The notes under the pieces were generated by a model, which was not told the DNA's origin, made no database searches, and saw nothing but the letters and a program-made list of their open reading frames with translations. A DNA stretch of 64,000 nucleotides, from positions 11,599,001 to 11,663,000 of the forward strand of contig OU015567.1 in NCBI GenBank assembly GCA_907165135.1, given 5' to 3'. Origin of the DNA: Oikopleura dioica. Lineage: Eukaryota > Chordata > Appendicularia > Copelata > Oikopleuridae. Below, one piece after another: positions 46,201 to 57,695 of the stretch. The position numbers and the translations under genes are program-made. Within the stretch, counting starts at the first letter, position 1. The number at the start of each line of letters is the position of its first letter.

Positions 46201-46585
46201 AGCCATGGGCATCCTTAGAAAGTGTGTCAACGAGCAACGACCATGCCACTGCTTCGAGACAATCAACTATTTCGGAAATGCGATCAGAAGAGGACTAGAA
46301 CTGACTCAGGCTGAAAAAGAGTACATAGAAAAAGTGCAAAACTATTTGGGAAATTTCATCAGAACGGGTAATCCAAACGATTTCACCGGAAATCCACGAG
46401 GATCAATGGATTTTGAAGAAATGGTCAACATGAGGGACTCAGAAGGTCAACTCAATGTTGTCGGCCTAAATGGTCAATCAAAAGAGCACTACAGGTAGGA
46501 TATAAATCCCATGCTCAATGAAAACCAGTTTAGATCATCTTTCTGCGCCGTACACGATGACATTGACGAGTATCTGAAACATTGA
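43256..46585 (+). CDS. Secreted carboxylesterase (cholinesterase-like), interrupted by a transposon
   Basis: Coding parts 43256-43702, 43742-44075, 45600-46494 and 46534-46585 sum to 1728 nt = 575 residues if the insertion 44076-45593 plus one target copy is removed. Carboxylesterase type B family: nucleophile elbow GCSAGG with the catalytic Ser, acidic residue in GINEEEGF, and a likely catalytic His in PCHCFET. YRLGVLGF and GNFGFLDQRVALQW are family hallmarks. A signal peptide follows the ATG at 43256 or a later one near 43289 (MLCRLGLLGLVLG). Two small introns are GT-AG. The large insertion has stops in every useful frame, so the gene works only if it is spliced or excised precisely; otherwise this allele is broken. 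Confidence 0.85.
44070..45599. mobile_element. 1.5 kb fold-back transposon inside the carboxylesterase
   Basis: Element 44076-45593 flanked by a perfect 6-bp duplication CGATGG (44070-44075, 45594-45599). Near-palindromic arms of about 385 bp begin GTAGGCTTACCGG and end CCGGTAAGCCTAC. The centre carries further inverted copies of a unit with GAACCGCGGTTGAACC. No transposase frame. The superfamily was not identified. Confidence 0.9.
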
Positions 46586-46687
46586 GTAAAGAAAACTGTA
46601 AAATAAAAAAATCTCTAGAACAGCTGTTTATGAAAATATTTAAAAGCTGAAAATCGTCAGTTTAAGTCTTGCGCTCAAAGGGAAAGC

Positions 46688-47485
46688 AGCATGCCTAGGG
46701 TGGGGATACAGAAAATGGACTTTTTACTCGTAGCAGCAACGATAAAAACTTTTTGGGATAAGTTATTTTATTGCCAACCAAAAAAAATTCTTGAAAAAAA
46801 AATTTTGAATTTTGATTGTCACGTGATGAAAATCGCCATTAAAAGTGCCAAAAATGCCAAAATAGCCGAATGAACATGGATTTTTTTTATTCTCGGATAT
46901 GTGATAGAGAATTTGATTCTGAATCTAATGGTACCAAAATCTTTTTGGAATTGCATCGAGAAGGTACTTTAATCTACAAAAAACTGCTATATTACGTAAT
47001 AATTGATGACGTCATAAGCAAAAAAACACTGTAAATTACTGTAAAATGTAGTATTATAAGTGTTGAAGGTCATAGAACGACTGTAATTGACTCCGTAGAG
47101 TACATTTTGTTGGTTTTAGGTGCAAAAACTGACTTTTAAAATAACCATGACGTCATTAGTGATGACTCATTTTCCAAAATTATTACGTAATAAGGCATAT
47201 AAATAGTCATTATGGATCTTTAGGAGGCCGATTCCAAAAAGATTTTGGTACCACCAGATTCAGAATTGAATTCTCTATCACATATGCAGGAATAAAAAAA
47301 ATCGATGTTCATTCGGCGATTTTAGCATACATTTAGTGCTTTCCCACGTGACCTGAAAAAATTTCAAAAAAATTTTTTTTGCCAAAAAATTTTCTGGGGC
47401 TGATTCCATCTTGTCACCAAAAATAAAGTCTCTACGACGTTTGCTGAGAAAGCTCATTTTTTTGTGTCCCCTCCCTAAGCATGCC
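46688..47485. mobile_element. hAT-like fold-back MITE
   Basis: Element 46696-47477 (782 bp) between perfect 8-bp duplications AGCATGCC (46688-46695, 47478-47485). Inverted ends start TAGGGTGGGGATACAG and, on the other side, TAGGGAGGGGACACAA; the arms are long and near-palindromic. Eight-base duplications and TAGGG-type ends are typical of hAT elements. Non-coding. Confidence 0.85.
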
Positions 47486-48577
47486 GGAGGAAACCTTCAA
47501 GCAACGCGCCTCGAGGCGAGGAAGCATGTTCCAGCCGAAGAGAGAGATCCCCCGAGATTCTACAGCAGTTGTAAGTACACTCAAAGCTCTTCTTGTTGAT
47601 TGATTATTTCACAACAAGTCAGAGGACGCAGTTTCTTGTGTACTTTTAGTCGATAATTTGTTTACTGAAAAGTTCTCTTCTTGCACCTCTGGGTTATTTG
47701 AGCGCAGTGTCAAGTTGACGGCAAATCCTAGCGTTACAATCAGTCAACTAGGCCAGTACTTCAACAATCGACACTTTAGTAAACAGGAAATTGGGTCCTA
47801 GCAACACCCAAAAGCGGGAAAACTAGAAAGAGAAAAACAGTTTTATGGCGATGGTGACCCCAAATATCTACAGACAAAGTGTAATCTTTCAATTTGTATA
47901 ATTTTTGAAGGAAAGCCCTTTTTTATTTTTTACAGAAATAAAGCTGAATTTCTAATTCTTACTCAATATCGACGCTTCGAATCAGGAATTATATTTGACT
48001 AGAATATTTCTCAGTGCAAGACTTTCAAAATGATTGACAGCATAAGACCCTGCGCTCAAAATTCCTTCCAACATAAACTAACTTTGTCTTTTTCAGTTCA
48101 GCTCAATTCTTTCGATGCAAGAACACCAGAAAAAGAACCGTCCAAAATACTTAAACACTTACAAAATGGAGCCTGATAAAAAGATGAACATGTTTAAAAT
48201 CAAGAACTCAATGCAAAAATGTCTTGAGAGTAAGACTTTTTGGAAGAATCATTCTGATCCGTTTTTAGAGCTTTGCGAGGACAAACAATTTGAAGAAGTC
48301 GTAGAACGAGAAATGATCCGAACAATTAACAATCAACTTCATAATAAAGTCAGGGACTTGGTGCCAGATAGATACAGATTCATCGTCCAAGGTAAGCTTA
48401 CCCATCTTTCATTAACTAGTCAAGAATTAAGTCATTGTGTGCGAGCGAAACGACAACGACTTCAGCATTTCTTCACGCTCGCTCATGAACAACGATCACG
48501 ATTCATACACGTCCGTCAGCTATGCCAAAGGAGATATCGTCGTCGTCGGAATCTGTCACGTTCTCTACCTCGAATAA
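47481..48577 (+). CDS. Tctex1-type dynein light chain (DYNLT5/TCTEX1D1-like)
   Basis: Three exons (47481-47570, 48097-48391, 48432-48577), GT-AG introns of 526 and 40 bp, sum 531 nt = 176 residues. The basic N-terminus (SRRGSM) resembles vertebrate TCTEX1D1. The Tctex1 domain follows: a YKMEP-type entry, a central helix, DRYRFIVQVIV and a final strand ending VLYLE. Tctex1 light chains sit in cytoplasmic or ciliary dynein. The last strands diverge from the usual SRCLWD block, so the family is clear but the subfamily less so. The start codon lies in the right-hand target duplication of the MITE just upstream. Confidence 0.8.
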
Positions 48578-48858
48578 TCACCGACAAACTGATATTTTAT
48601 GGACTTGTACTCGAATAAAAAATATGAAACTGCTATAAAACAATGCAAAGAAAAGCTCTTTTCAAAGTTTTTCTTGGTAGCAACTATGACATCAATATTC
48701 TTAGCAAGAAAGGTAGAGCAAGAAGAATTCTTCATTGTGAAATATTCGAGAGAGATTTTCGACTGAATGAAATGTGATAACCGACCTTTGGCTTACTCAT
48801 GGTCATTTAGGCTTCGATGAAAAAGACCGTCGAGCTGATAATAGAAAACTAAGTAATT

Positions 48859-49709
48859 TCAACCGATGACCTTTTCCTGATTGGATATAAGAGGAACTTT
48901 GACCGTTGTCTTCTCTGATGAGCTGTTTTTGAAGACAAATGCTCTGTCTTCTTCGTCGAATCCATACATACACATTGCGTGCTTGATGTTTTTCAGCTCA
49001 GTTCTAAGCATCGATTTAAAACACGATTAAATTTGTTGATATAACTTGACTGGGCAAACAAGAGTCTTTTTAGAATCTATGGCGCTGAAGAAATCTCCAA
49101 TGATTCCGAATTTCTTGAAAGTTGCCGGAAATTTGTCAAATTCCGTGGGATGTGAATACACTTCCAGCACTGGTTGAACTTCCCCGATTCGATAGAAGAT
49201 TGGTTTCAAGCTGCCAAGAAGGTGTATACCTACATCAGTTAAACAATTCAGAAACAACACATTCTTAACCTTCTCGCTGGAGAAATGTCGGGCGTGAAAG
49301 TCTTTGCATGACATGGTGAAGCAAGGCAGCTTGTATTTCATCTTCGTTTGCATTTATTTTAGTCGGAATAACGTTCATCATCAATTCTGATCTCAAAGTC
49401 TACCGAAATCTAAATATACTTTGCTCACATCAGACTGCTGACCTTGTGATGCGACGGATCGCCGAGAATCTTTAAAATTGCATCCCTATTTTCTTCCGTC
49501 AGATCTGTATTGTCTCGTTTTCGTTATCTAGTGGTTTTAGTGAAAATAAATCAGAAATAGTATAACGAGTCCTTTGATGGTTTCACGGAAGGAAGATCGT
49601 AACATGCTCGCAGTCGCGAAAGCCCAACATTTGAACGAGTTACCCTATCAATCAAAAATTAAACCAAAGTTAAAAATTTAACCTGTTCATGAATTCTTTT
49701 GCTGATCAT
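48859..49709 (-). CDS. Papain-like cysteine peptidase
   Basis: Exons 49709-49683, 49644-49572, 49504-49443, 49409-about 49383, 49341-49046 and 49003-48859 give about 209 residues in frame. The active-site block is EQGNSFKCWAFATAS: oxyanion Gln, then the catalytic Cys in CWAF. A catalytic His (IKHAMCMYGFD) and Asn (VFKNSS) follow near the end, in papain (C1) order. The middle is divergent and no signal peptide or propeptide was seen, so it may be cytosolic or atypical. Two introns start GA (49505-49571 and one near 49342-49382, boundary uncertain); the other three are GT-AG. The start lies about 50 bp after the kinase stop on the same strand. Confidence 0.7.
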
Positions 49710-49757
49710 TTTAGTCGTCTTTTGAGGATATACTGTTTGTTAGTTCATAGACAATTT

Positions 49758-52176
49758 TCAATGATTTGAACGATATCCGGCCTTTGAAAGTTCGGCATAT
49801 GATGTAAAACTGTTCAGCGTATCCATGATATTCACGGCCGAGAAAGGACACTGCTCGAATTTCGCTACTCTCCGCTTTACATCACTATCAATGCTCCCAT
49901 CCAGAGTCTGCAAGTCTGCACTGATTCCAAGATCCCTTGCCGTTACTTTCTTGCCGTTCAGAGAGCTTCGATGGTGGGTCAAAAACATCTTGACTTGTTT
50001 TATGCTCGGCCTTTTTGACGGATCATCTGAGATCATTTTGGAAATGAAACATGTCAATTTGTGTTTGAGCGCTTCTTCTTTTGCAGATCGAAGGCTTTTA
50101 CTGTCAACTAAAAAAAATTGATATTTCAGAGAAGAAACTTTCAACCTGGAAGCATGTAGAGCTTGAACGCTAACTGTATATCGAAAATAGAAAGCAGAAT
50201 CGAAATGCCAAGCGAATATATGTCCGAAAGAAAAGGAATCGATTCAGTCAAAACTTCCGGGGCCATGAATAGAGGAGTTCCACCGATAATTCCAGCCATG
50301 CCGAAATCAGCCAGTCGAACGGAAAAAGTGCCGGTTTCATCACTTTTGAGGAGAATATTTTCTGGCTTCACATCGCCATGACATAGACCTTTTTCTCCGA
50401 TTGCCTTCAAAGCAGATGTGACCTATGAATTTCGTGAGTTTTGAACGCGATTATTAAAAACCTGGAGAAAATAATTCATAAAGGAGGACATCTGGAACTC
50501 GATCTGGTTCAATGTTGCATCGCACAACTCGGAAACAATGACAAACTCGTCTTCTCCATTTTTATGTTGCAAGAAGAAGTCAAACATTTTCAAAACATGC
50601 GGATGTCTTATTTCCCTTCCAATGTAGAACTCGGAAGCCTGGCCTCTGAACTGCTGCGCCATTTCCTTTTCTCGCATCGGATCCATTAATTTTTGAGGTG
50701 CTTTTTTAAGAGATTGTACCAGATGAAGTCCGCGATTTGGAATGAACTTGGCCGCTGCATTTTTGCCGTGCCAGGTGCACTTGTAGACCGATCCTTGGCC
50801 TCCGTTGCCAAGAAGATAGTTCTTCTCGATGAGCTGACCGGAAAAGTGTCGCATAGATGGAATCCTTTGCTTACAATTTCTTGGGCATTTCTCATCGCAG
50901 TCAATATTGTAAAGAGACATGTAAGTCGTCGTCAAAGGATTTCCTTCAGATGAGTATCCAGTCACGTACTTTTTCACCAACTCTGCGTAAGATTCAAGTT
51001 GCTGGATTTCGTGTTTATACTGCGTGAATGAGTCCGTTCGGAAATAAAGACTCTTCTCGAGTCTACAGTCTTTTAAATCTTCATGTGCATCGAAAGCGTA
51101 TTCAATCAAGTACCAGTTAACAGCATTTGAGTCAACGGGGCCGTAATTTGAAGCAATAAATGGATTCAAGCCTCGTTCAAGAAGCTTGCTGATGAGTGGC
51201 TGGAAAGTTAAACCAAGACTGTTGGTGTAGAAGCCGCAAAAGTTCATCTCTAAGTTGGGGAAGTTGTCCAAAAGAAAAATTGAAGAGCGATAATAATGTC
51301 GAGTCGCGTAAAAGGGAAATGTGAATGCAAGTTGGGTTGGAATCGAGATGACTTCTTGCGCTTCATCGATCGATATATCGTCAAGCATTTTTGACATCAA
51401 GAAAAGCATGGTCTCATCATTTGATGTCTGCATTTCGAATATTTCTTTTTTGGAGTATGCGCATTCCATGAACAATATTCTCATAATGAATTCGTTCGGC
51501 GCTGTGAAAACCGTATATCCACCAATACTGTATGTCCAATCGATCGAATCTTTTGAAAGAAAATTCAGTGTTTGAATTAAAAATGCCTACATTGATCCCA
51601 GAATTGACTCTTCAGTATATCGAAATTGAAAGTGAAGCTTGCAACAACCCGAAAGTGACTTGCACAAGCTCCATTTTGCAAGTCGATCTTCATGAGTTCT
51701 TCAAAAGTGTGCGGATCAGTGTTTTGCGTCTTGTACTCGTTTTCCCGATTACTTTGTTTCAGAACCAAATTAAGACCTTCAAAATGATTAGTGATGAATT
51801 TATAATTATAACGCAAACCTGCGTATCCTCCAGGAAGATTAAGGGTTTCCTTCCGTGAATCAATCCGATAAAGTTCTGTTTCGAGCTAAAAGGGAGCAAA
51901 GAGTTGTTTTCTATTTATACTTTTATGAAGACAGTGACCCCTTGCCTTGTGAAAATGTTCTGAAAGAGAATAGCCTTCGTCATTATCGCCAATGAGTTTT
52001 TTTAACCTTTTATACACAGCGATTGCATCAAGAATATCCGCGTCCGAGGATCGCTGAATAATCGTATCGTAAAGAATCAGTCTCCCTGCTGCGAGTTTAG
52101 AAATCGTTCCAGCATCTATCATTTTCGTCGAGGCCAAGCTCCAGAATTCAAGTCGACTCATCTCTGAGGTTCCCAT
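49758..52176 (-). CDS. Divergent protein kinase with unknown N-terminal region
   Basis: Exons 52176-51946, 51885-51591, 51549-50462, 50422-50146, 50107-49758 sum to 2241 nt = 746 residues. The first roughly 430 residues match no domain I know. The kinase domain has a Gly loop (GNGGQGSVYK), Lys in AAAKFI, catalytic loop HGDVKPEN, DFG, APE and a C-lobe DPSKRPS. The catalytic loop has HGD instead of HRD, so activation-loop control by phosphorylation may be missing although the key Asp and Asn remain. Intron 51886-51945 is GC-AG with a strong AAG/GCAAGG donor; the others are GT-AG. The peptidase gene follows almost immediately, suggesting one polycistronic unit. Confidence 0.85.
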
Positions 52177-55100
52177 TACTCTCTCGCGAGGAGGAAACTT
52201 TAGAAACTTTTTGAAAACGCCAACTTATCGTGGCGCTATAAATGAAGCACCGAAAGTTTAATCATTGGTTAATAATATCGATCCTTTGGAGTACTTTTCC
52301 GTACATCCGTTTCAAGGGGACAAGAACTCTGAGTCAAGAAGCAGTCAGAATAATTATGAGGAGGAGCGATACCCAGTGTTTTCTTCCATGATTTCACAAG
52401 ATCAAACACAGATCTGGCTAGAACTTTTCTGTAGATTTATTATTATTTGCTTTTCCACAGAATCCAATCGAAAAATTCGAGTATTTAATAATTTAGAAAA
52501 AGGATTCTGGAACAGAATCCGCTAAAAATTTTTAACGAGGGTCAAATCACTTTCCCACACTCCTCAAAAACGTGACCCCTAAAGCAGTTTACTGCCCGAT
52601 GTCCAGGCCTAAATTAGAAAAAATACTTCCGGAAAAGGTACACAAATCAAAAAGTCGCTTGACCTCGGTCGCTTTTTGGGGAGTTTATAGCGGGTTTTAT
52701 ATTCAACAAATATGCTTACATCCTAAGTTTGTTTATGAAATTTTGAATTCCTATAATTTTCCCTGATGTTTTGCCGATAAAATTGGTGAATATAATGAGT
52801 AGATTAAAATGGGTTCCTGAAGCACAAATGATTCAGCATTTTATAACCATTGCTTGAATAACAATCAATTAACTCGAAAAATAAGCACGAATCAAAGTAC
52901 CGACTCATGGGTTTTTATTTACGACTAAGAAAAACGGCATTTTACGAGGCTAAAAATGTCAGAGTTCTCCGCTGGTCGAGATCAAAGGCAAGGTATTATC
53001 ATCGCGGGCGGGGAAAAGCTCAATTTTCGCTAAATTTAGATCAGTACGGGAAATTTTTAATTTGGGGATGTGCACTGGCATGGCGCCGCGCCAGCTGATT
53101 GCCCCGACTCTATTTTCAGATTTCGAAAAAAAAATCGAATATTTTCTGTATAAAATCTTTTCCTATTTCCATAATTTGAAGTTTCTTTAATCCTCATTGT
53201 CAAAACTAACAAATCGGTAGACACGTGATATGTACGAACGGGAAAAACACGTGCTAGCGCTAGTATTTTTGGCAGGCACATAATATCATGTAGATTAGAT
53301 ATTGTTCTAGGACTTTTTACATGGGCGAAGGTGTTTTATGAATAGATTAGCTTGCGATTTGCTGTTTTAGTGTACAATAGAAATAGCCAAAACACTGAGT
53401 TTATGGTAGTTCTCATGTCCGTTTTGTACTTTTAGCAAATTGAAAACCGTATCTCAGGGATATGGCCGGAATGTGGCCAGCTGAGACTGGCCTTTTTCTT
53501 AATAAAAATTTAAGTTAAAACCTTCCATCAAGAAATTTATCATTGAACCTTGCTGTTTGGAAGTCATAAATCCCAAGAATTCAGAGGAGATACAGAGGTT
53601 GGTTATTGATCAGTGGAGTGACGCGAAAAAAGTTCTCAAGTAGACCCTTGAGTGTTGCGATTAGAGCCGACACGTGACTTCAAAGAGCGATTATTGAGAA
53701 TAAATCCGAAGATCGTTGGTGTTATTAAACGGCGCGTACATTTTTATAACAAGCACGCGCGTTCTTTGGACTTCAAATTTATCAACCTGCGCGCGTCAGG
53801 CGCCATTTTATCGAGTCCAGGAGAGGCTCTCAGTGTGCCTTGCGCAAATTTCATGGAAGCTGATTCTTGAACAACATTGTTACTCTTTCGTTAGGCTTAG
53901 ATTTGATAAGAATCTTAATTTTCTTCTGAAAAGTGCCCCTTTGAAAAATAATCGCAAATCGGAAGTGTCGCATCCGATCGGATCTATTTGAAGTCTTCGT
54001 GCCCTAAAAATTTTCCTTCACGCAGATTGTCACTAAAACAGTTACCAGGTACAGGTAGCAGCTGATTTCCGCTTTTATCTACTCCGCTTTACGACCTGTT
54101 TTCAGAACGGTTATTGATCAAGATCGAGGTTTAAAAAATAGAACTGATGATGAAGCTGATGGTTCACAGGTGCTTCTCCTTTCTAGGTCAATTTATGCTA
54201 GAAAATCAGGTCATTCAAAACTTCCAAATCTTGTATTCTTGCCCTAGAAGTTCAAAAAAATCAAGATATCCCAGTAAAAACAGTAGGCTTTTGCATTTAT
54301 GCAGCTCCCGTGAAAGAGCATTTCCTGATCCACTTTTAGAATTTCCTCCGATGAGCGAAATAAACTTTCGCCTTTGATCAAATTTGCCTTTCAAAACAGC
54401 TTCGAGACATTTTCCCGCTTTTTGAAAACTTCAAAACTTTTCATTCAAACAAAAACTTTCATTCCTCGAATTTCGAAAAGAGTCTATATCAAAATTTTAA
54501 GATAGTAGTATCCGGAAAGGATATATAAAAATCCACAGGGCGCTCCTGTCCGTCTCCTGATACAAGCCACAAAGACACACAGGAGTAAGTTACAGTACAC
54601 TCACGGAAGACAACGAAAACCGCTACTATTTCCAAGTCAATATAATCAAGTCTCGCGATACTGCCGGTTTCGGAGGCGACTTCGCGTCTGTGTCTGTAGC
54701 TGCTGTGAATAGCCCCTTTAGTTCCGCTTATTTCTGCTGAAGAAGAACTTCAAAAGTCGCCCCCGGATGTGCCATTTCCGTATCAAGCTGGATTAGCGTT
54801 TTGTCAGGGCAGTTTTTGGGCTCTTGAGATTTGATTTTGCGCCCCGGTCGCTACAACAAAAGTGCTCAATCAATTCCAGTACTTTTCATCTCAAAATAAT
54901 CGCGTTATTGAGCCAAAACGGCCGAATAAAAAATCTACGGAACTTGTAACTTTGATTTCTGAAGTTCTTTCAGACGTCAATTGCCCACGTGCAGCATGTT
55001 TACTGTCAGCTTAGAGTGCCCCATCTGTAGTGATACAGGCTGACCTTTTCCAAATTCTTACTGTCAACGGTCACTACAGCCAGTTTTTTATCACTCTATC

Positions 55101-57695
55101 AAAAAATTATCACCATCTGTTTAAAATTGTGCACTTACCGTTTACGCCCACCATTTGTTCAAATTTCAACGAAAAACTGTGACCCTTAAAAGTTGGTTGA
55201 TAATGTTATATTAACTGGCTCCCACAACTTCTAAACATAAGCCATTTTCGACCGACAAAAAGCTGCGTGTTTAGGGATGAAGGGCTTTCAAGCATCATCC
55301 GGCGGTATTTCTTCTTACCAACCTAAGCGGGTAAAAAGCAAGCCGCAGCGGATATCTTTATTCTGATAAAAACAGATCGAGTTCAAAACCGCTCAAAACA
55401 TCGTTTTACGAAGCGCTTTTTATTGAATAACTTTACGATTTGAATGCCCAGTCCTCACTCGTGTCTATCATTCTTAAACGGTCCATCTTTTACGAATCTC
55501 ACATGGTCGAATTTACGCCCAAGTTCAAATTGATTGACATTACGACATTTATAACATCCGGGCTTCGCTTTTTCCGGCGTCAAATAAACAAGGCCAAATG
55601 GAAAGCTTAGATTTGCACTTGTCGTTTTTTTTTTCTTGGCCTTGTAATCTTAAAATGGGAGGAGATAATGAAAGGGAGCTTTCTTTTCAGATTTGGCAAA
55701 ATTTCAGCTCATTAGCAAAAGTAACAACTAGTCAGAAAAATTGCCCCTTGTCCCGTGAATAACTCGACAAGGAGGGGCACTCATCTTTTCTGATTTATGA
55801 TGTTACTGTTTTCAAAAGAACTTGGGCAGAAACGGGGTCGAAAACCGGGGATATGCGAGCCCTAAATGTTTATATAATCTGCGTGATTATTTACAATCGC
55901 TATCACCGAGAAGAACCGCGGATTTTTTCAAATTTCTACTTTGCCAAATTTCAGTTTATCTCATTTCCCGTTTCCGTAGATTTATGAGCCGTAATATCGA
56001 ATTGAATAGACCCGTGGACTTGAGCGGCGACCATGGTCTTTGCCACGGTTCCGTTTCAGCTCTAGCAGATCAGAATGCTGACTTTATGGTGCTTTATTTT
56101 CAATTGAAAACATTAATGAAGAATTTATGAGTCTCGCTTCTCAACTGTCGATTTTGCGGTAACAGCCCTCCGCCAGTCTGAGCTCGGCAACCTGTGTAGA
56201 AAACCTGAGTCAGGGTCAGTACTGACCAAAAATGAAAAGCCGCGTAGCGGCTTTTTTTAAAACGAAGCCGCAAAGCGGCTTCGCCAGAAATCAGTTATTA
56301 ATCAACTTCCTGGATTTGCGGCTTCGTTTCTAAAAAAGCCGCTACGCGGCTTTTCATTTTAGATCTGTACTGACCCTGACTCAGGTTTTCTACACATGTT
56401 GCTGAGCCCAGCCGCCAGTTTCTATAAACTGCGGCTTATGCTTTTCAGAAAATGTTTTTTTTCCTATTTGTCTTGGCAGAAAGAGTCTTGATTTTTTTTT
56501 CAGCGTACTCTTCTTGGGCACACACCTGCCGGCAAATTTGACTTGGCTTGCGTTTGCTCAGATGCTGCGCGAAAGAATGTTCAAAATCGAAAGAATTGAT
56601 AAAACGTAATTTACGCCGCAAATTTGATCGCGCGGTTATGATTTTATTCACAGACGATCAAAGATTGAAAATTGAATAATTAATTAAGCAAAGTAAGCAG
56701 TTATTTACAAGGTTAATCATCGAAGAAAAAGGATGGCGGAATGTACAGATACAGTAGATGGAAGTTTTGTTCGAATATGGATACAGATATCTACAGAGGA
56801 GATGAAATGAATCGGTGTGATGTTAAATAATATTATTAAATAATTATTGCGTCAATTTACAAGACTCACGACACTTGAAGTGACTTGATTGAAGGAAAAA
56901 AACATTGACTGTATCTATTTATTTATCCTACTGTCTTGTTAGCTTCTCACGCGTTCCTACGTCTACCTCAGAGTAAATATGAATATCCATCTTTGAACAA
57001 ATAGAAAAGTTGGAGAAAGCTTGCTTAAAACGAAGCACGGTCACTTTTGGTTTCGCGAAGTTGGTTTGAACTTTAAGTCGGTTGGAGTTTGGATTGCCAT
57101 TTGGATCGTTTTTTGTACAGAAGGAGTTTTCTTCTTCAGTCGTCTATTTGATCAGCAGAGGGCGGGGAATGTCGTAAATCTGAACAAAGCGAAATTAGAT
57201 TATTTAATCAATTAGGTTAATTAAGAGTAGCGGGATTGATAAATTTCGATCGATTTCGACCAGAGAAGTTGACCTCAGCGGTTTGGCCGTGTCAACATGA
57301 CATTTGAGCGAATTAATTAATTGCCCCCTTTTTTCTAATTAACAAAATTTAGAAAGTTCCGATGATCGAAAAATAAAGAAGAAAGTTCATCCGAGCAAAT
57401 GGTAAAGCAAATAGAAGGCGCTCGATCATTCATTTTTGAATTGGGTGTGATAAATTGCCCAATTTCTACATCAATCGCTTCACTTTTGAAGCTTCCGGTA
57501 GTCAGAGAACATAATTGCCCATTTATTTGACGATTTTTTTACTTTACTTTGACTCATTATGACAGGCTTTTAGTAATTGCGGCCAATTTTCCTTTGAAAT
57601 TTATATTCTCATGATCGGTATCTGTTTTCTTAATATTTTACACGAGTGAAATATGGGACAATAGCCGTTGAATCGATTTTCGAGCTCAACTCGCC
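52177..57695. other. 5.5 kb gene-poor region
   Basis: No convincing gene on either strand. One palindromic MITE is present at 56187-56402. A TATATAAAA-like box near 54523 with a GTAAGT donor-like sequence about 60 bp later (54586) could be a promoter and 5' exon, but no matching coding sequence was found. The remainder is AT-rich with short chance frames. Confidence 0.4.
56179..56410. mobile_element. Palindromic MITE
   Basis: Element 56187-56402 (216 bp) with long inverted ends beginning GCAACCTGTGTAGAAAACC, and inner hairpins built from AAAGCCGCGTAGCGGCTTT and GAAGCCGCAAAGCGGCTTC. Flanks TGAGCTCG and TGAGCCCA may be an 8-bp target duplication with two changes. A decayed relative lies in a PMPCB intron. 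Confidence 0.85.

Noticed and set aside
46691-46873. Frame starting at the left ATG beside the hAT-like element
   Set aside because: It begins in the target duplication and continues into the transposon; probably not a real protein.
57021-57215. Hydrophobic plus-strand frame with a membrane-like stretch
   Set aside because: It has no ATG at its start, no splice support and no family resemblance.
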